From NCBI GenBank assembly GCA_036782775.1, contig DAIPYJ010000010.1:1-64000 (forward strand): 64,000 nt of DNA, written 5' to 3'. Position 1 is the stretch's first letter. Every line of letters starts with the position of its first letter. The notes under the pieces are model-generated. The model ran no database searches and had not been told where the DNA came from. It saw nothing but the letters and a program-made list of their open reading frames with translations. Both the position numbers and the translations under genes were made by a program. Positions 22,134 through 30,368 of the stretch are shown piece after piece. The stretch comes from CF-13 sp036782775 (GTDB lineage Bacteria; Chloroflexota; Dormibacteria; CF-121).

Positions 22134-22937
22134 ATGGTTGGCGACAGGCTCAAGCTGCGCAAGGCGTTGTCGGCGTTGATGGGCGCGACGATTCTGCTTT
22201 TCGGCATTCCGGCGATCACGGTGAGCGCCGCCGGTGTCGATGATTACCCGTATCGCGGTCACGCGAACGCGCTCGATCCGTGGGGTTTCTATACCGACTA
22301 TTGCACGTCGTTCGTCGCGTTCCGGCTTAGCCAGGAGGGCGTGACCTTCCACGGCGCCTCGTTGCGAGGGCCGAATGGACGGACGGCCTTCTTCCGCAAT
22401 GGCGGCAGCTGGGATGGCGCGGCGGCGGCGATCGGCTACGTCGTCAACAGCACGCCGACCGTTGGTTCGGTGGCCGTCTGGCACAGCGGGGAGGGCGGTG
22501 CCTGGTGGGGCGGCCACGTAGCGTATGTGATGGCGGTCGACCGCGCCGGCAATGCGACGGTCGAGGAATACAACTGGTCGAGTTACCTGCGCTACGACCA
22601 GCGGGCGACGCGCGCGCCGCGCTACATCCACTTCGTCGCCGCACCGACGATCCAGCCGATCTCGTATCCGACGCCGACGCCTCCGGCTCAGTCCGGTGGG
22701 CATCCCTATTACACGACCGACGTGCTCCGTGAGCGGTCAGGACCGGCGACGGCTTATGGCACCCGGGCGATCCTGCCGACCGGCACACGCATCATGATCG
22801 TCTGCCAGGTGCGCTCGGCGAGCGTTATTCGCGGCACGGGCATCTGGGACCGGTTGAGTGACGGCGGCTACATCACCGACTACTACACGACGACCCCAGC
22901 GTTCAACCAGTTCAGCGCCGGCATTCCGCACTGCTAA
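22134..22937 (+). CDS. Secreted CHAP-domain peptidoglycan hydrolase with SH3-like tail
   Basis: 267 residues with a signal peptide (LSALMGATILLFGIPAITVSAAG). The CHAP domain shows 'FYTDYCTSFVAFRL' with catalytic C57, 'WWGGHVAYVMAVD' with H128 and 'ATVEEYNW' providing the acidic residue. After a Pro-rich linker (PISYPTPTPPAQ) the last 75 residues resemble a bacterial SH3 domain ('VLRERSGPATAYGTRAILPTGTRIMIVCQV', 'IWDRLSDGGYITDYY'), for wall binding. GAGGGGG at 22117-22123 lies ten bases before the ATG. It is followed by a strong terminator. Regulation in the 111-base gap before it is unknown; I saw no convincing riboswitch. Confidence 0.88.
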   Translation: MVGDRLKLRKALSALMGATILLFGIPAITVSAAGVDDYPYRGHANALDPWGFYTDYCTSFVAFRLSQEGVTFHGASLRGPNGRTAFFRNGGSWDGAAAAIGYVVNSTPTVGSVAVWHSGEGGAWWGGHVAYVMAVDRAGNATVEEYNWSSYLRYDQRATRAPRYIHFVAAPTIQPISYPTPTPPAQSGGHPYYTTDVLRERSGPATAYGTRAILPTGTRIMIVCQVRSASVIRGTGIWDRLSDGGYITDYYTTTPAFNQFSAGIPHC

Positions 22938-22953
22938 GGGCCAAGCCAGCAAT

Positions 22954-22985
22954 CGAGGGCCGCGATCTGCGGCCCTCGTTTCATT
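22954..22985 (+). terminator. Bidirectional intrinsic terminator
   Basis: CGAGGGCCGC, loop GATCT, GCGGCCCTCG, then TTTCATTT: a perfect ten-base-pair stem between the convergent CHAP and NYN genes. Confidence 0.85.
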
Positions 22986-23507
22986 TCAAGGCGTCTCGCC
23001 GCGACGGATCCGGTCGAGCCGATCTCGCGTCTTCGGATCGAGGCGATCCTCGAGGCGGCGCGAGATATCGGACTGCGCTTTGCGGTCGCCCATGTGCCGG
23101 TTGCGCTGACTCAGGACCGCGTCGACCTGCGCTTTCAAGGTCAGCGCCGAGACCGTCTTGACCTCTCGCCCTAAAGCGAGATCGCGCTGCAGCGCATCGC
23201 TGGTGGCGATCGTCACCTCGTCGCTGGCTCTGGCTTCGAAGAGCAGCCGCTCGATCACGTGGTCGGCCGAGACTTTCCGTCCGGAATAGACGACGGTCAC
23301 ACCGCCGACCTGCTGCTCCGATGCGGTCGCGTCGGGGCGCTTATGAGAATCGAAGACGATGGTCACCTTCTGGCGGGTCATCGCCGCGTAATCACTCATG
23401 AGCGCGATCAAGAGGTCACGCGCGTCTTCGAGCTTGACGTCTTTCAGCGCGGCCAGTTCCGGCCAGGCAAAGATGATGTTGTATCCGTCGACGATCAGCC
23501 GGTCCAT
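22986..23507 (-). CDS. NYN-domain ribonuclease (YacP/Rae1-like)
   Basis: 173 residues. 'LIVDGYNIIFAWPELAALK' has the first catalytic Asp of the PIN-like NYN fold, 'VTIVFDSHK' the second, and 'EVTIATSDALQRDLA' the third acidic site. The length and motifs fit YacP, known in Bacillus as Rae1, a ribosome-associated endoribonuclease that cuts mRNA in the A site. Its ATG follows the stop of the LuxR-type gene directly (TGAATG), so the two are translated together. It ends at a shared terminator. Confidence 0.85.
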   Translation of the reverse strand: MDRLIVDGYNIIFAWPELAALKDVKLEDARDLLIALMSDYAAMTRQKVTIVFDSHKRPDATASEQQVGGVTVVYSGRKVSADHVIERLLFEARASDEVTIATSDALQRDLALGREVKTVSALTLKAQVDAVLSQRNRHMGDRKAQSDISRRLEDRLDPKTRDRLDRIRRGETP

Positions 23508-24119
23508 TCACAGCCCAAGGCGTGGCGCCGCCCTCACCAGCTCTGCTTTGGCCCGCAGGCCCAGCTTGCTGCATACGTGGGCGACGTGGGTTTCGACGGT
23601 TCGTTCCCCGATGTGTAGCCGCTCGCCGATCTCGCGCGCGGTGTAGCCCTGGGCGGCCAATTGCGCCACCTCGCGCTCACGCGGCGTCAGGCCATCGGCG
23701 CGGCGACGATGATTCGGTTCGACGACGGCCGGCGCAGCAGAGCGGCGCAAGAGCTCCGCGAGGCTTCCGGCGTAAAGCCGGACGACCAGACCCAGGACCA
23801 GGTACGCGGTGACTTCCGCGATCGCAGTTGGTACCGTGATGGCGCCCGCAGCCGCCGTTAGCACCAGCTGGCCAACCGCAACAGCGGCAACCGCTAACGC
23901 GAGACGGTCGGAGAGCAGCCATGCGGCAGCCAGGAGAGGAATGAGCCCGAGGGCTCCGATCGCAACCTGAACGGGCGTCAGCAGGTCGCCCACGAACACA
24001 AGCAGGAGCAGCGCGATGCAGCCGGCCGCAGCCGGCAACTCGCTGGACTTCCCGGCAAGGGTATAGGGACCGGGCAGGTAGTGGCTCGGCACGCGAGATC
24101 GAGGCGCTGGCGTTGGCAT
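23508..24119 (-). CDS. Membrane-bound LuxR-type HTH regulator
   Basis: 203 residues from the ATG at 24117-24119 (the frame is open to 24350 but the extra region overlaps the divergent permease start). Four hydrophobic segments (LPAAAGCIALLLLVFVGDLL through AYLVLGLVVRLYAGSL) are followed at about residues 140-203 by a LuxR/GerE helix-turn-helix: 'GLTPREREVAQLAAQGYTAREIGERLHIGERTVETHVAHVCSKLG'. A regulator with a membrane sensor part and no receiver or kinase domain. Divergent from the APC permease, which it may control. Confidence 0.82.
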   Translation of the reverse strand: MPTPAPRSRVPSHYLPGPYTLAGKSSELPAAAGCIALLLLVFVGDLLTPVQVAIGALGLIPLLAAAWLLSDRLALAVAAVAVGQLVLTAAAGAITVPTAIAEVTAYLVLGLVVRLYAGSLAELLRRSAAPAVVEPNHRRRADGLTPREREVAQLAAQGYTAREIGERLHIGERTVETHVAHVCSKLGLRAKAELVRAAPRLGL

Positions 24120-24265
24120 GACCCCTTCGACCTCATGGTAGCGGCGCGGGAACGTACTTCGTCCGGACCCGATTCGAGGTACGGATTCGAGCAATCTCCG
24201 TACTCCAATCCGTATCGAGTACGGGCGAGGCAGGCCAGCCTGGAGCCCTAGCGTGGAACGGTTAG

Positions 24266-25879
24266 ATGCAGGCGACGCCACCGGACGGCCAGATCCATGA
24301 AGGGATCGCCGGAAGCGAACTACGACGAGATGTTTCGGTTTGGGGCTCATACATGTGGGGCTATGCGGCGGTGGGCGCCGATATCTACACCGCCCTGGGA
24401 ATCATCACCCTTGCAGCGCTCGGCCTCGCGCCGCTGGCCTTCCTCGCTGCGGGCATCGTCTTCGCCTTGGTCGGCCTCTGTTACGCCGAGCTCGCCTCGG
24501 CCTATCCCCTGGCCGGGGGCGGCCAGTACTTCACGCTTCGCGGCCTAGGCGATACCGCCGGCCTCGTCGCCGGCGCCGCGCTCGTCCTCGACTACACGAT
24601 CGACATCTCGCTCTTCACGGTGGTCGCCTTCGGCTATTTCAACTACTTCTTGCCCTGGATCACGTTCGGCCGCCACATCACCGACTTCACCATCCCGATC
24701 GGCCCGGTTCATCTCGCCTGGCTGTGGCTGATCGAATCCGTCGGCGGCATCCTCCTGCTGATCTGGCTGAACGTCCGCGGCATCAAGGTGTCGACCAACT
24801 TCAACGAGGTCATCGGGACGATCGCGATCATCGCCCAGACCATCATCGTGGTCGCCGGCCTGGTGCTGGTGTGGGACCCAGACCTGGTCTCGCACCAGAT
24901 TCTGTTCAATCGGCCAACGTTGAGCGAGTTCGCGTTCGGATCGTCGCTCGCCATCATCGCCTTCGTCGGCCTGGAAACAATCTCGCAGGTTGCCCAGGAA
25001 ACGCGCCGGCCCGCAACCATCATCCCGCGGACCTCGATCGGGCTGGTGGTCTCCGTGCTGCTCTTCGCGATGGCCTTCTCGATCCTCGCGATCGGCATGG
25101 TTGACACCCAGACCGGTAAACCACTCGACTTCCACGGCCATGAGGGCGATCCCGTGGCCCTGATCGCGCTGAACATCCCCGTGATAGGCCTGGTCGCCGC
25201 CCCACTGACAGCGGCGATCGGCGCGTTGATCGTCTTCATTTCGGCCAACTCGGGGGTGGTCAGTTCGTCGCGCCTGAGCTACTCGATGGCGCAGTTCGAC
25301 CTGCTCCCTGCCTGGTTCTCCAAGGTCAACCGGCGCTTCGCGACCCCGGCCCGCGCGGTGATCGCGTTCGGCACCGTTGCCCTCCTGCAGACGATCTTCG
25401 CGTTCTTCACGCCGGGGCCAGCAGGCAAGAGCGCCGCGATCGACGTGCTCGCCGACCTCTACGCCTTTGGCGCGACCACCGGCTACCTGCTGGTCTTCAT
25501 CTCGCTCTTTGTGCTCCGTTTCCGAGACCCGTACACGCCACGTCCCTACAAAATGCCGCTGAACATCCGAATCAGCTACCAGGGCCGCTACGTCTGGTTC
25601 CCAGTTCTCGGCGTGCTCGGTTTCCTGGGCGTCCTCTTCTTTCTGATCATGGTCTTGCTCACCCACCAGTACGCGCGCATCGTCGGGCCGATCTGGGTAC
25701 TGGCCGCCCTCGGCCTCTACGCCTGGTACCGGCGAAAGCGAGGGCTGCCGATCTTCAAGACGCTGGACCGCGACTGGGAAACCGCGACCAAACGCGTCCT
25801 GCTCGAAGCGGAAGAGTTCAAATCGCTCGAGGAATACGAGGCTGCACTGCGCGAACGGCACCCGAGGCCACCGCAGTGA
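24266..25879 (+). CDS. APC-family amino acid permease
   Basis: 537 residues and twelve or so membrane helices. The first part 'VSVWGSYMWGYAAVGADIYTALGI' is the APC consensus first helix with a broken Gly region, and 'AYPLAGGGQYFTLRGLGDTAGLVAGAALVLDYTIDIS' matches the second and third. A 60-residue charged C-terminal tail (ETATKRVLLEAEEFKSLEEYEAALRE) lies in the cytoplasm. Substrate unknown. The last four bases overlap a 52-codon gene. Divergent from the LuxR-type regulator. Confidence 0.88.
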   Translation: MQATPPDGQIHEGIAGSELRRDVSVWGSYMWGYAAVGADIYTALGIITLAALGLAPLAFLAAGIVFALVGLCYAELASAYPLAGGGQYFTLRGLGDTAGLVAGAALVLDYTIDISLFTVVAFGYFNYFLPWITFGRHITDFTIPIGPVHLAWLWLIESVGGILLLIWLNVRGIKVSTNFNEVIGTIAIIAQTIIVVAGLVLVWDPDLVSHQILFNRPTLSEFAFGSSLAIIAFVGLETISQVAQETRRPATIIPRTSIGLVVSVLLFAMAFSILAIGMVDTQTGKPLDFHGHEGDPVALIALNIPVIGLVAAPLTAAIGALIVFISANSGVVSSSRLSYSMAQFDLLPAWFSKVNRRFATPARAVIAFGTVALLQTIFAFFTPGPAGKSAAIDVLADLYAFGATTGYLLVFISLFVLRFRDPYTPRPYKMPLNIRISYQGRYVWFPVLGVLGFLGVLFFLIMVLLTHQYARIVGPIWVLAALGLYAWYRRKRGLPIFKTLDRDWETATKRVLLEAEEFKSLEEYEAALRERHPRPPQ

Positions 25880-26034
25880 GGCGGAGCCGTTTGATCGCTG
25901 CGCAAGGCATCGTCATGGTGGTGCTTGCCGTCGCCTACGCGATCACGGGCCGGTTGCTGGGCACCGCCATCCTGCTGGTGCTGGCAGCCCTCGCGCTGGC
26001 CAGCGCCTGGGCGCTATGGCCCAGCCGCCCTTAG
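25876..26034 (+). CDS. Small membrane protein coupled to the APC permease
   Basis: A 52-codon frame whose GTG overlaps the permease stop (GTGA). It starts VRRSRLIAAQGIVMVVL and ends WALWPSRP, with two short helices (about residues 7-24 and 27-46) rich in Ala and Leu and a basic N terminus. The overlap and codon use argue that it is translated. It ends two bases before the convergent rlmB gene. It may be a permease subunit or regulator; this is inference from position only. Confidence 0.55.
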   Translation: MRRSRLIAAQGIVMVVLAVAYAITGRLLGTAILLVLAALALASAWALWPSRP

Positions 26035-26036
26035 TC

Positions 26037-26789
26037 TCACTTACTGCTGGCCCGCTGACGAACGACCTCGTAGAGCAAGATCGAACCGGCTACCGCGGCA
26101 TTGAGTGAGCTGACCTTGCCGAGCATTGGAAGCCTGACCAGTTCGTCGGCTTTCTTGCGCAAGAGCTCGTGGAGGCCTTCGCCCTCCGCGCCGATGACCA
26201 GCACCAACGGACGCCGGTAGTCGAAGTCGGTATAGAGCGTCTTCGCCTCGCCGGCAAGGCCGATGATCCAGAAGCCAAGGTCCTTGAGGGTGTCGGTCGC
26301 CTGCGCGAGGTTGGCCACTCGCGCGTAGCGCAGGTGCTCAGCGGCGCCGGCCGATGCTTTGACCACCGAAGGCGTGACCTCCGGGGATCGATTGTGTGAC
26401 GTGATGATGCCGCCAACCCCGGTCGCTTCCGCGGTCCGGCTGATGGTGCCGAGATTCTGCGGATCCTGCAGGCTGTCGAGCATTAGCAGGACGGCCTGCG
26501 GATCGTCGGCCAGAGCGGCTCGACCCATCGGCTCGAGCTCCCAGTACTTGCGTGGACCGACGTAGGCAACCACGCCCTGGTGCGCCTCCGAATGCGCGAT
26601 GTCGTCGAGCCGGCGGCGATCGGTCGGCTCGATCTGGACCTTGCGAGCGGCGGCCAGTTGCCGGAGCTCCTTGAGCCGCGGCTCCTCGCGAATCCCTTCG
26701 GCGAAGAGAAGACGCTTCACCGGGCGGCCGGCGCGAAAGGCCTCGAGAATCGGATTCCGGCCGTAGATGATGTCAGGCGGTCGAGGCAT
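26037..26789 (-). CDS. rlmB: 23S rRNA (guanosine-2'-O-)-methyltransferase RlmB/TrmH family
   Basis: 250 residues from the ATG at 26787-26789, five bases after the cysS stop. The N-terminal substrate-binding part has 'IIYGRNPILEAFRAGRPVKRLLFAEG'; the SPOUT knot has 'LLMLDSLQDPQNLGTISRTAEATGVGGIIT', 'GAAEHLRYARVANL', 'LVIGAEGEGLHELLRKKAD' and 'RLPMLGKVSSLNAAVAGSILLYE', which are all TrmH motifs 1-3. RlmB methylates G2251 in the peptidyl-transferase loop. The neighbouring order cysS-rlmB is conserved in many Gram-positive lineages. Confidence 0.92.
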   Translation of the reverse strand: MPRPPDIIYGRNPILEAFRAGRPVKRLLFAEGIREEPRLKELRQLAAARKVQIEPTDRRRLDDIAHSEAHQGVVAYVGPRKYWELEPMGRAALADDPQAVLLMLDSLQDPQNLGTISRTAEATGVGGIITSHNRSPEVTPSVVKASAGAAEHLRYARVANLAQATDTLKDLGFWIIGLAGEAKTLYTDFDYRRPLVLVIGAEGEGLHELLRKKADELVRLPMLGKVSSLNAAVAGSILLYEVVRQRASSK

Positions 26790-26794
26790 TGGGC

Positions 26795-28177
26795 TTAGCG
26801 CAGTCGCTTCCAACGAGTTCCGGCGGCCGTGTCATCGAGCTGGATGCCCATAGCCAGCAGCTGTTGCCGGATCTCGTCGGCGCGCGCGAAATCGCGGGCT
26901 TTCCGGGCGGCCTCGCGCTGAGCAATCAACTGTTCTACGTCCTGCGCCAGTTCTTTCGCGGGAAAGTCGATGACATCGAGAATCTGGTTGGCGTGCTCCA
27001 GCATCGCGTAGGCCGACCGGCGCTCATCCTCAGACATCTGCCCCTTGTCGAGCCTAATATTCGAGTCGCCAACGAATCGGAAGAGATGGCCCACAGCGGC
27101 GGGAAGATTCAGGTCGTCGCGAAGCGCGTCATCCCACTGCTGCCTGATCGATTCGGTCGGTTCAGCTGAGCCAGCGCCGACATTGAGGCGAACCGCGAAT
27201 TCGTCGAGGCGTCGGATCGCCGACTCGGCGGCCGCCAGCAACTCCGGCGAGAAGGCCAACCGGCTCCGATAGTGCGCGCCGGTCATGAGCGCATAGCGGA
27301 TCGCGCGGGGACTGTAGCCTTGGCCGAGGACGTCGCGCAGCGTCGAAAAGTTCTTTAACCGCTTCGACATCTTCTGCCCGACGGCGTCCTGCAGGTGCTC
27401 GGCGTGCAGCCAGTAGTTCACGAACCGCTTGCCGGTCGCCGCCTCACTTTGGGCGATCTCGTTTTCGTGGTGAGGAAAGATGTTGTCGACGCCACCGGTG
27501 TGGATGTCAAAACTCTCGCCCAGGTACTTCATGCTCATCGCTGAGCACTCGATGTGCCAGCCGGGCCGGCCAGGGCCCAGCGGCGTCTCCCACGATTCCT
27601 CTTCCGGCTTGCGCGCCTTCCAGAGGACGAAGTCGCGGGGATCGTCCTTGTCATAGTCGTCGACCTCGACCCGCGCACCGGCTTTGAGTCCCTTGACGTC
27701 GAGATGCGCAAGCCGTCCATATGCCGGGAACGTCGCGATCCGAAAGTAGGTCGAGCCATCGCTGCTGTAGGTGTGGCCTTTCTCGGCGAGCAGGTCGATC
27801 AGCGAGACCATTTCGAAGATGTGCCTTGTGGCCCTGGGATAATGCTCGGCTCGCTGAATCCGAAGCGTGTCGAGGTCTTCAAAGAACGCCTCGATGTATT
27901 TTTCCGTGAACTCATCGATCGTCTGGCCGTGCTCGGCGGCCTTCTTGATGATCCGGTCTTCGACGTCGGTCAAGTTCATGACCTGCGTGACCCGGTAGCC
28001 GTTCTGAAGCAGCACGCGCCGCAGCATGTCTTCGAACAGAAACGACCGGAAGTTGCCGATGTGGGCGAAGTCGTGCACGGTTGGGCCGCAGGTGTACATG
28101 CGAACACGGCCCTCCTCGATCGGGTGGAACTCCTCGACCTGACCGCTCATCGTGTTGTGCAGCCGGAGCGGCGTCAT
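26795..28177 (-). CDS. cysS: Cysteinyl-tRNA synthetase
   Basis: 460 residues. Class I signatures: 'YTCGPTVHDFAHIGNFRS' (HIGH variant HIGN plus the zinc-ligand Cys of 'CGPTV'), further zinc ligands in 'GWHIECSAMS' and 'HHENEIAQSEA', and KMSKS as 'KMSKRLKN'. The start is the ATG overlapping the ispF stop by ATGA, which suits the homologous N terminus 'LRLHNTMSGQVEEF'. The longer frame to 28402 lies inside ispF. It forms an operon ispF-cysS-rlmB. Confidence 0.96.
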   Translation of the reverse strand: MTPLRLHNTMSGQVEEFHPIEEGRVRMYTCGPTVHDFAHIGNFRSFLFEDMLRRVLLQNGYRVTQVMNLTDVEDRIIKKAAEHGQTIDEFTEKYIEAFFEDLDTLRIQRAEHYPRATRHIFEMVSLIDLLAEKGHTYSSDGSTYFRIATFPAYGRLAHLDVKGLKAGARVEVDDYDKDDPRDFVLWKARKPEEESWETPLGPGRPGWHIECSAMSMKYLGESFDIHTGGVDNIFPHHENEIAQSEAATGKRFVNYWLHAEHLQDAVGQKMSKRLKNFSTLRDVLGQGYSPRAIRYALMTGAHYRSRLAFSPELLAAAESAIRRLDEFAVRLNVGAGSAEPTESIRQQWDDALRDDLNLPAAVGHLFRFVGDSNIRLDKGQMSEDERRSAYAMLEHANQILDVIDFPAKELAQDVEQLIAQREAARKARDFARADEIRQQLLAMGIQLDDTAAGTRWKRLR

Positions 28178-28650
28178 TTGAGCTCCCTGAGCAAGGCGAC
28201 CGCCTGCGCCGCGAGCGCCTGGCCCTCGCCGATCGGCCCGATGTGATCGGTGGTGGTCGCCTTGATCCCGACCGCACCAGGGTCGATGCCCAGGGCGCCG
28301 GCGAGGTTGTTGCGGATCTCCTCCCGGTAGGGGGCGAGCTTGGGGACCTGGGCGAGCAGGGTGACGTCGACATTCTCGACGACCCAGCGTTCCCGCCGGC
28401 ACTCGTCCGTGACCTGACGAAGGAGGTCAAGGCTTCGAGCGTCCTTGTATTTGGGATCGCCGTCCGGGAACAGGCTGCCGATGTCGCCGATGCCGGCGGC
28501 GCCGCAGAGCGCATCGATCAAGGCATGGCAGATGACGTCGGCATCACTGTGGCCGTCGAGGCCCATATCCCAGGGAAGTTCGACGCCGCCGAGCACCAGC
28601 CGGCGGCCGACCACCAGCCGGTGAAGGTCGAAGCCGGTCCCTACACGCAC
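28174..28650 (-). CDS. ispF: 2-C-methyl-D-erythritol 2,4-cyclodiphosphate synthase
   Basis: 158 residues. 'GTGFDLHRLV' supplies the zinc-binding D-x-H, 'LGGVELPWDMGLDGHSDADVICHALIDALCGAAGIGDIGSLFP' the classic IspF block with the second His, and 'IGIKATTTDHIGPIGEG'-type sequence closes the active site. It makes the cyclic diphosphate in the MEP isoprenoid route. GTG start. ispD, normally beside it, lies 1.7 kb away on the same strand with an amidase gene in between. Confidence 0.96.
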   Translation of the reverse strand: MRVGTGFDLHRLVVGRRLVLGGVELPWDMGLDGHSDADVICHALIDALCGAAGIGDIGSLFPDGDPKYKDARSLDLLRQVTDECRRERWVVENVDVTLLAQVPKLAPYREEIRNNLAGALGIDPGAVGIKATTTDHIGPIGEGQALAAQAVALLRELK

Positions 28651-28678
28651 AAGGCGTTGAAGTATATCGGCGGAGGGG

Positions 28679-28716
28679 CCCCCTCCCTACCCTCCCCCGG
28701 CACGGCGGGGGAGGGA
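28679..28716 (-). repeat. REP-like palindrome, copy 9
   Basis: CCCCCTCCCTACCCTCCCCCGGCACGGCGGGGGAGGG between ispF and the divergent amidase gene. Confidence 0.75.
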
Positions 28717-28753
28717 TGTGTCATGCGATTTGCCGTATAACAGGGGTCTCGCC

Positions 28754-30352
28754 ATGGTCCAGGTTTCTGCCGTTCAATCGCTGACAAACCGAGGCGCCGC
28801 CGAACTCGCAGGCATGATTGCCGCCGGGGAAGTCTCCTCCGCCGAAGTCGTCGAGCGTCACGTCGAGCGGATTGAGGCGGTCAATCCCCGGCTCAACGCA
28901 GTGGTGGTCCCATTCTTCGAACGGGCAAGGGCTGAAGCAGCGGAGGCCGACCGCAAGCGGCAGCGCGGCGAACCCCTCGGTCCGCTGCACGGCGTGCCGA
29001 TCACGATCAAGGAGCAGTTCGAAGTCCAAGGCGCTCCATCGACCTGGGGGCTTCCAAGCCGCGCGAGGCAGGTCAACACCGCCGACGGGCCGCTGGTCCG
29101 GCGGCTGCGCGACGCCGGCGCGATCGTCCTCGGCGTGACCAACGTCCCTCAGCTGCTGATCTATCACGAGAGCGACAACCCGGTTTATGGGCGCTGCAAC
29201 AACCCCTGGAGCGTCGACCGAGTTCCGGGTGGCAGCAGCGGTGGCGAGGGCGCGATCATCGCGGCGGGCGGCTCGCCGCTTGGGTTGGGGTCGGATATCG
29301 GGGGAAGCATCCGCATCCCGGCCCACTTCTGCGGCATCCATGGGATCAAGCCGACATCCCGACGGCTCAGCCGCTTCGATAACCCGCTGTTTTTCGCGCA
29401 AGGACAGGAAGCCATCATCGATCAGCCGGGACCACTTGCCCGGCGGGTGGAAGACCTGGAGCTCGCCTTGTCGGTTCTCGCTGGGCCCGATCAGACGAGC
29501 TTTGACTACAACGTCCCGCCGGTTGGCTGGCCGGATCCGAAGCGCATCGAGATCTCAAAGCTCCGAATCGCGATGTATTCGGATGATGGCTTCTTTTCGC
29601 CGGCGCCCGAAGTCCGGCGCGCGGTCGAGGTCGTCGCCGGCGCGCTTCGGTCTGAGGGCGCGACCGTCGAAAGCTGGACACCGCCACGCGTGGAAGATCC
29701 GATTCGCATTTTCTACGGGATTCTGGGCGGCGACGGCGGCGCCTCAGCCAAGCGATGGCTGGGATCGAATCCGAAGACGCGGCAGATCAAAGGGCTTCTC
29801 CAGCTCGTCGGCGTGCCGAATCTTGCCCGCCCTGGGGCCGCCGCGGCGCTGAAGGCCGCCGGCCAGCAACGCCTCGCGTTCCTGATGCGAAACCTCCGGC
29901 CGTTTTCGGCCGACGAGTACTGGCAGCTGGTTGAAGAGCGGAATACTTATCAGCGTGAGTTTCTCGCCGCGCTCGACGCCGGCCCTTTCGACGCGATCAT
30001 CGGCCCGCCTCATGCCCTGCCCGCGCTGACGCATGGAGCCTCCTACTATCTCGGACCGGCGGCCTCCTATTCGATGCTGTACAACCTGCTCGGCCTACCG
30101 GGAGGCGTGGTTGCGGCAACGCGCGTTCGTGAAGGCCACGAGTCGGATCGGCCCTCAACCAAGGATGTTGTTGAGAAAACCGCAGGCCAGGTCGAGCGTG
30201 GCAGCGCCGGTCTTCCCTTGGGAGTGCAGGTGGCCGCTCGGCACTGGCGTGAAGACATCGTCCTCGCGGTGATGGCGGCGGTCGAGCGTCGGATCAAGGA
30301 CAACCCGGACTACCCTGCCGGAGCGCTGGCGGCAACGCCGATCTCCCGCTAG
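28754..30352 (+). CDS. Amidase (amidase signature family)
   Basis: 532 residues from ATG 28754. The Ser-cisSer-Lys triad is present: Lys in 'GVPITIKEQFEV', cis-Ser in 'VPGGSSGGEGAIIAAGGSPLG' and the nucleophile Ser in 'GSDIGGSIRIPAHFCG'. The C-terminal half has 'YYLGPAASYSMLYNLLGLPGGVVAATRVREGHES', the fatty-acid-amide-hydrolase-like layout; 'LPLGVQVAARHWREDIVLA' is the conserved end. TATAAC at 28736-28741 may be its -10. It interrupts the otherwise conserved ispD-ispF-cysS order on the opposite strand, so it looks inserted. Substrate unknown. Confidence 0.9.
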   Translation: MVQVSAVQSLTNRGAAELAGMIAAGEVSSAEVVERHVERIEAVNPRLNAVVVPFFERARAEAAEADRKRQRGEPLGPLHGVPITIKEQFEVQGAPSTWGLPSRARQVNTADGPLVRRLRDAGAIVLGVTNVPQLLIYHESDNPVYGRCNNPWSVDRVPGGSSGGEGAIIAAGGSPLGLGSDIGGSIRIPAHFCGIHGIKPTSRRLSRFDNPLFFAQGQEAIIDQPGPLARRVEDLELALSVLAGPDQTSFDYNVPPVGWPDPKRIEISKLRIAMYSDDGFFSPAPEVRRAVEVVAGALRSEGATVESWTPPRVEDPIRIFYGILGGDGGASAKRWLGSNPKTRQIKGLLQLVGVPNLARPGAAAALKAAGQQRLAFLMRNLRPFSADEYWQLVEERNTYQREFLAALDAGPFDAIIGPPHALPALTHGASYYLGPAASYSMLYNLLGLPGGVVAATRVREGHESDRPSTKDVVEKTAGQVERGSAGLPLGVQVAARHWREDIVLAVMAAVERRIKDNPDYPAGALAATPISR

Positions 30353-30368
30353 CGCCGAGACGATCTCA

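Noticed and set aside
24545..25861. Minus-strand frame of 438 codons opposite the APC permease
   Set aside because: Mirror of a conserved transporter gene; composition of charged repeats typical of antisense of hydrophobic codons.
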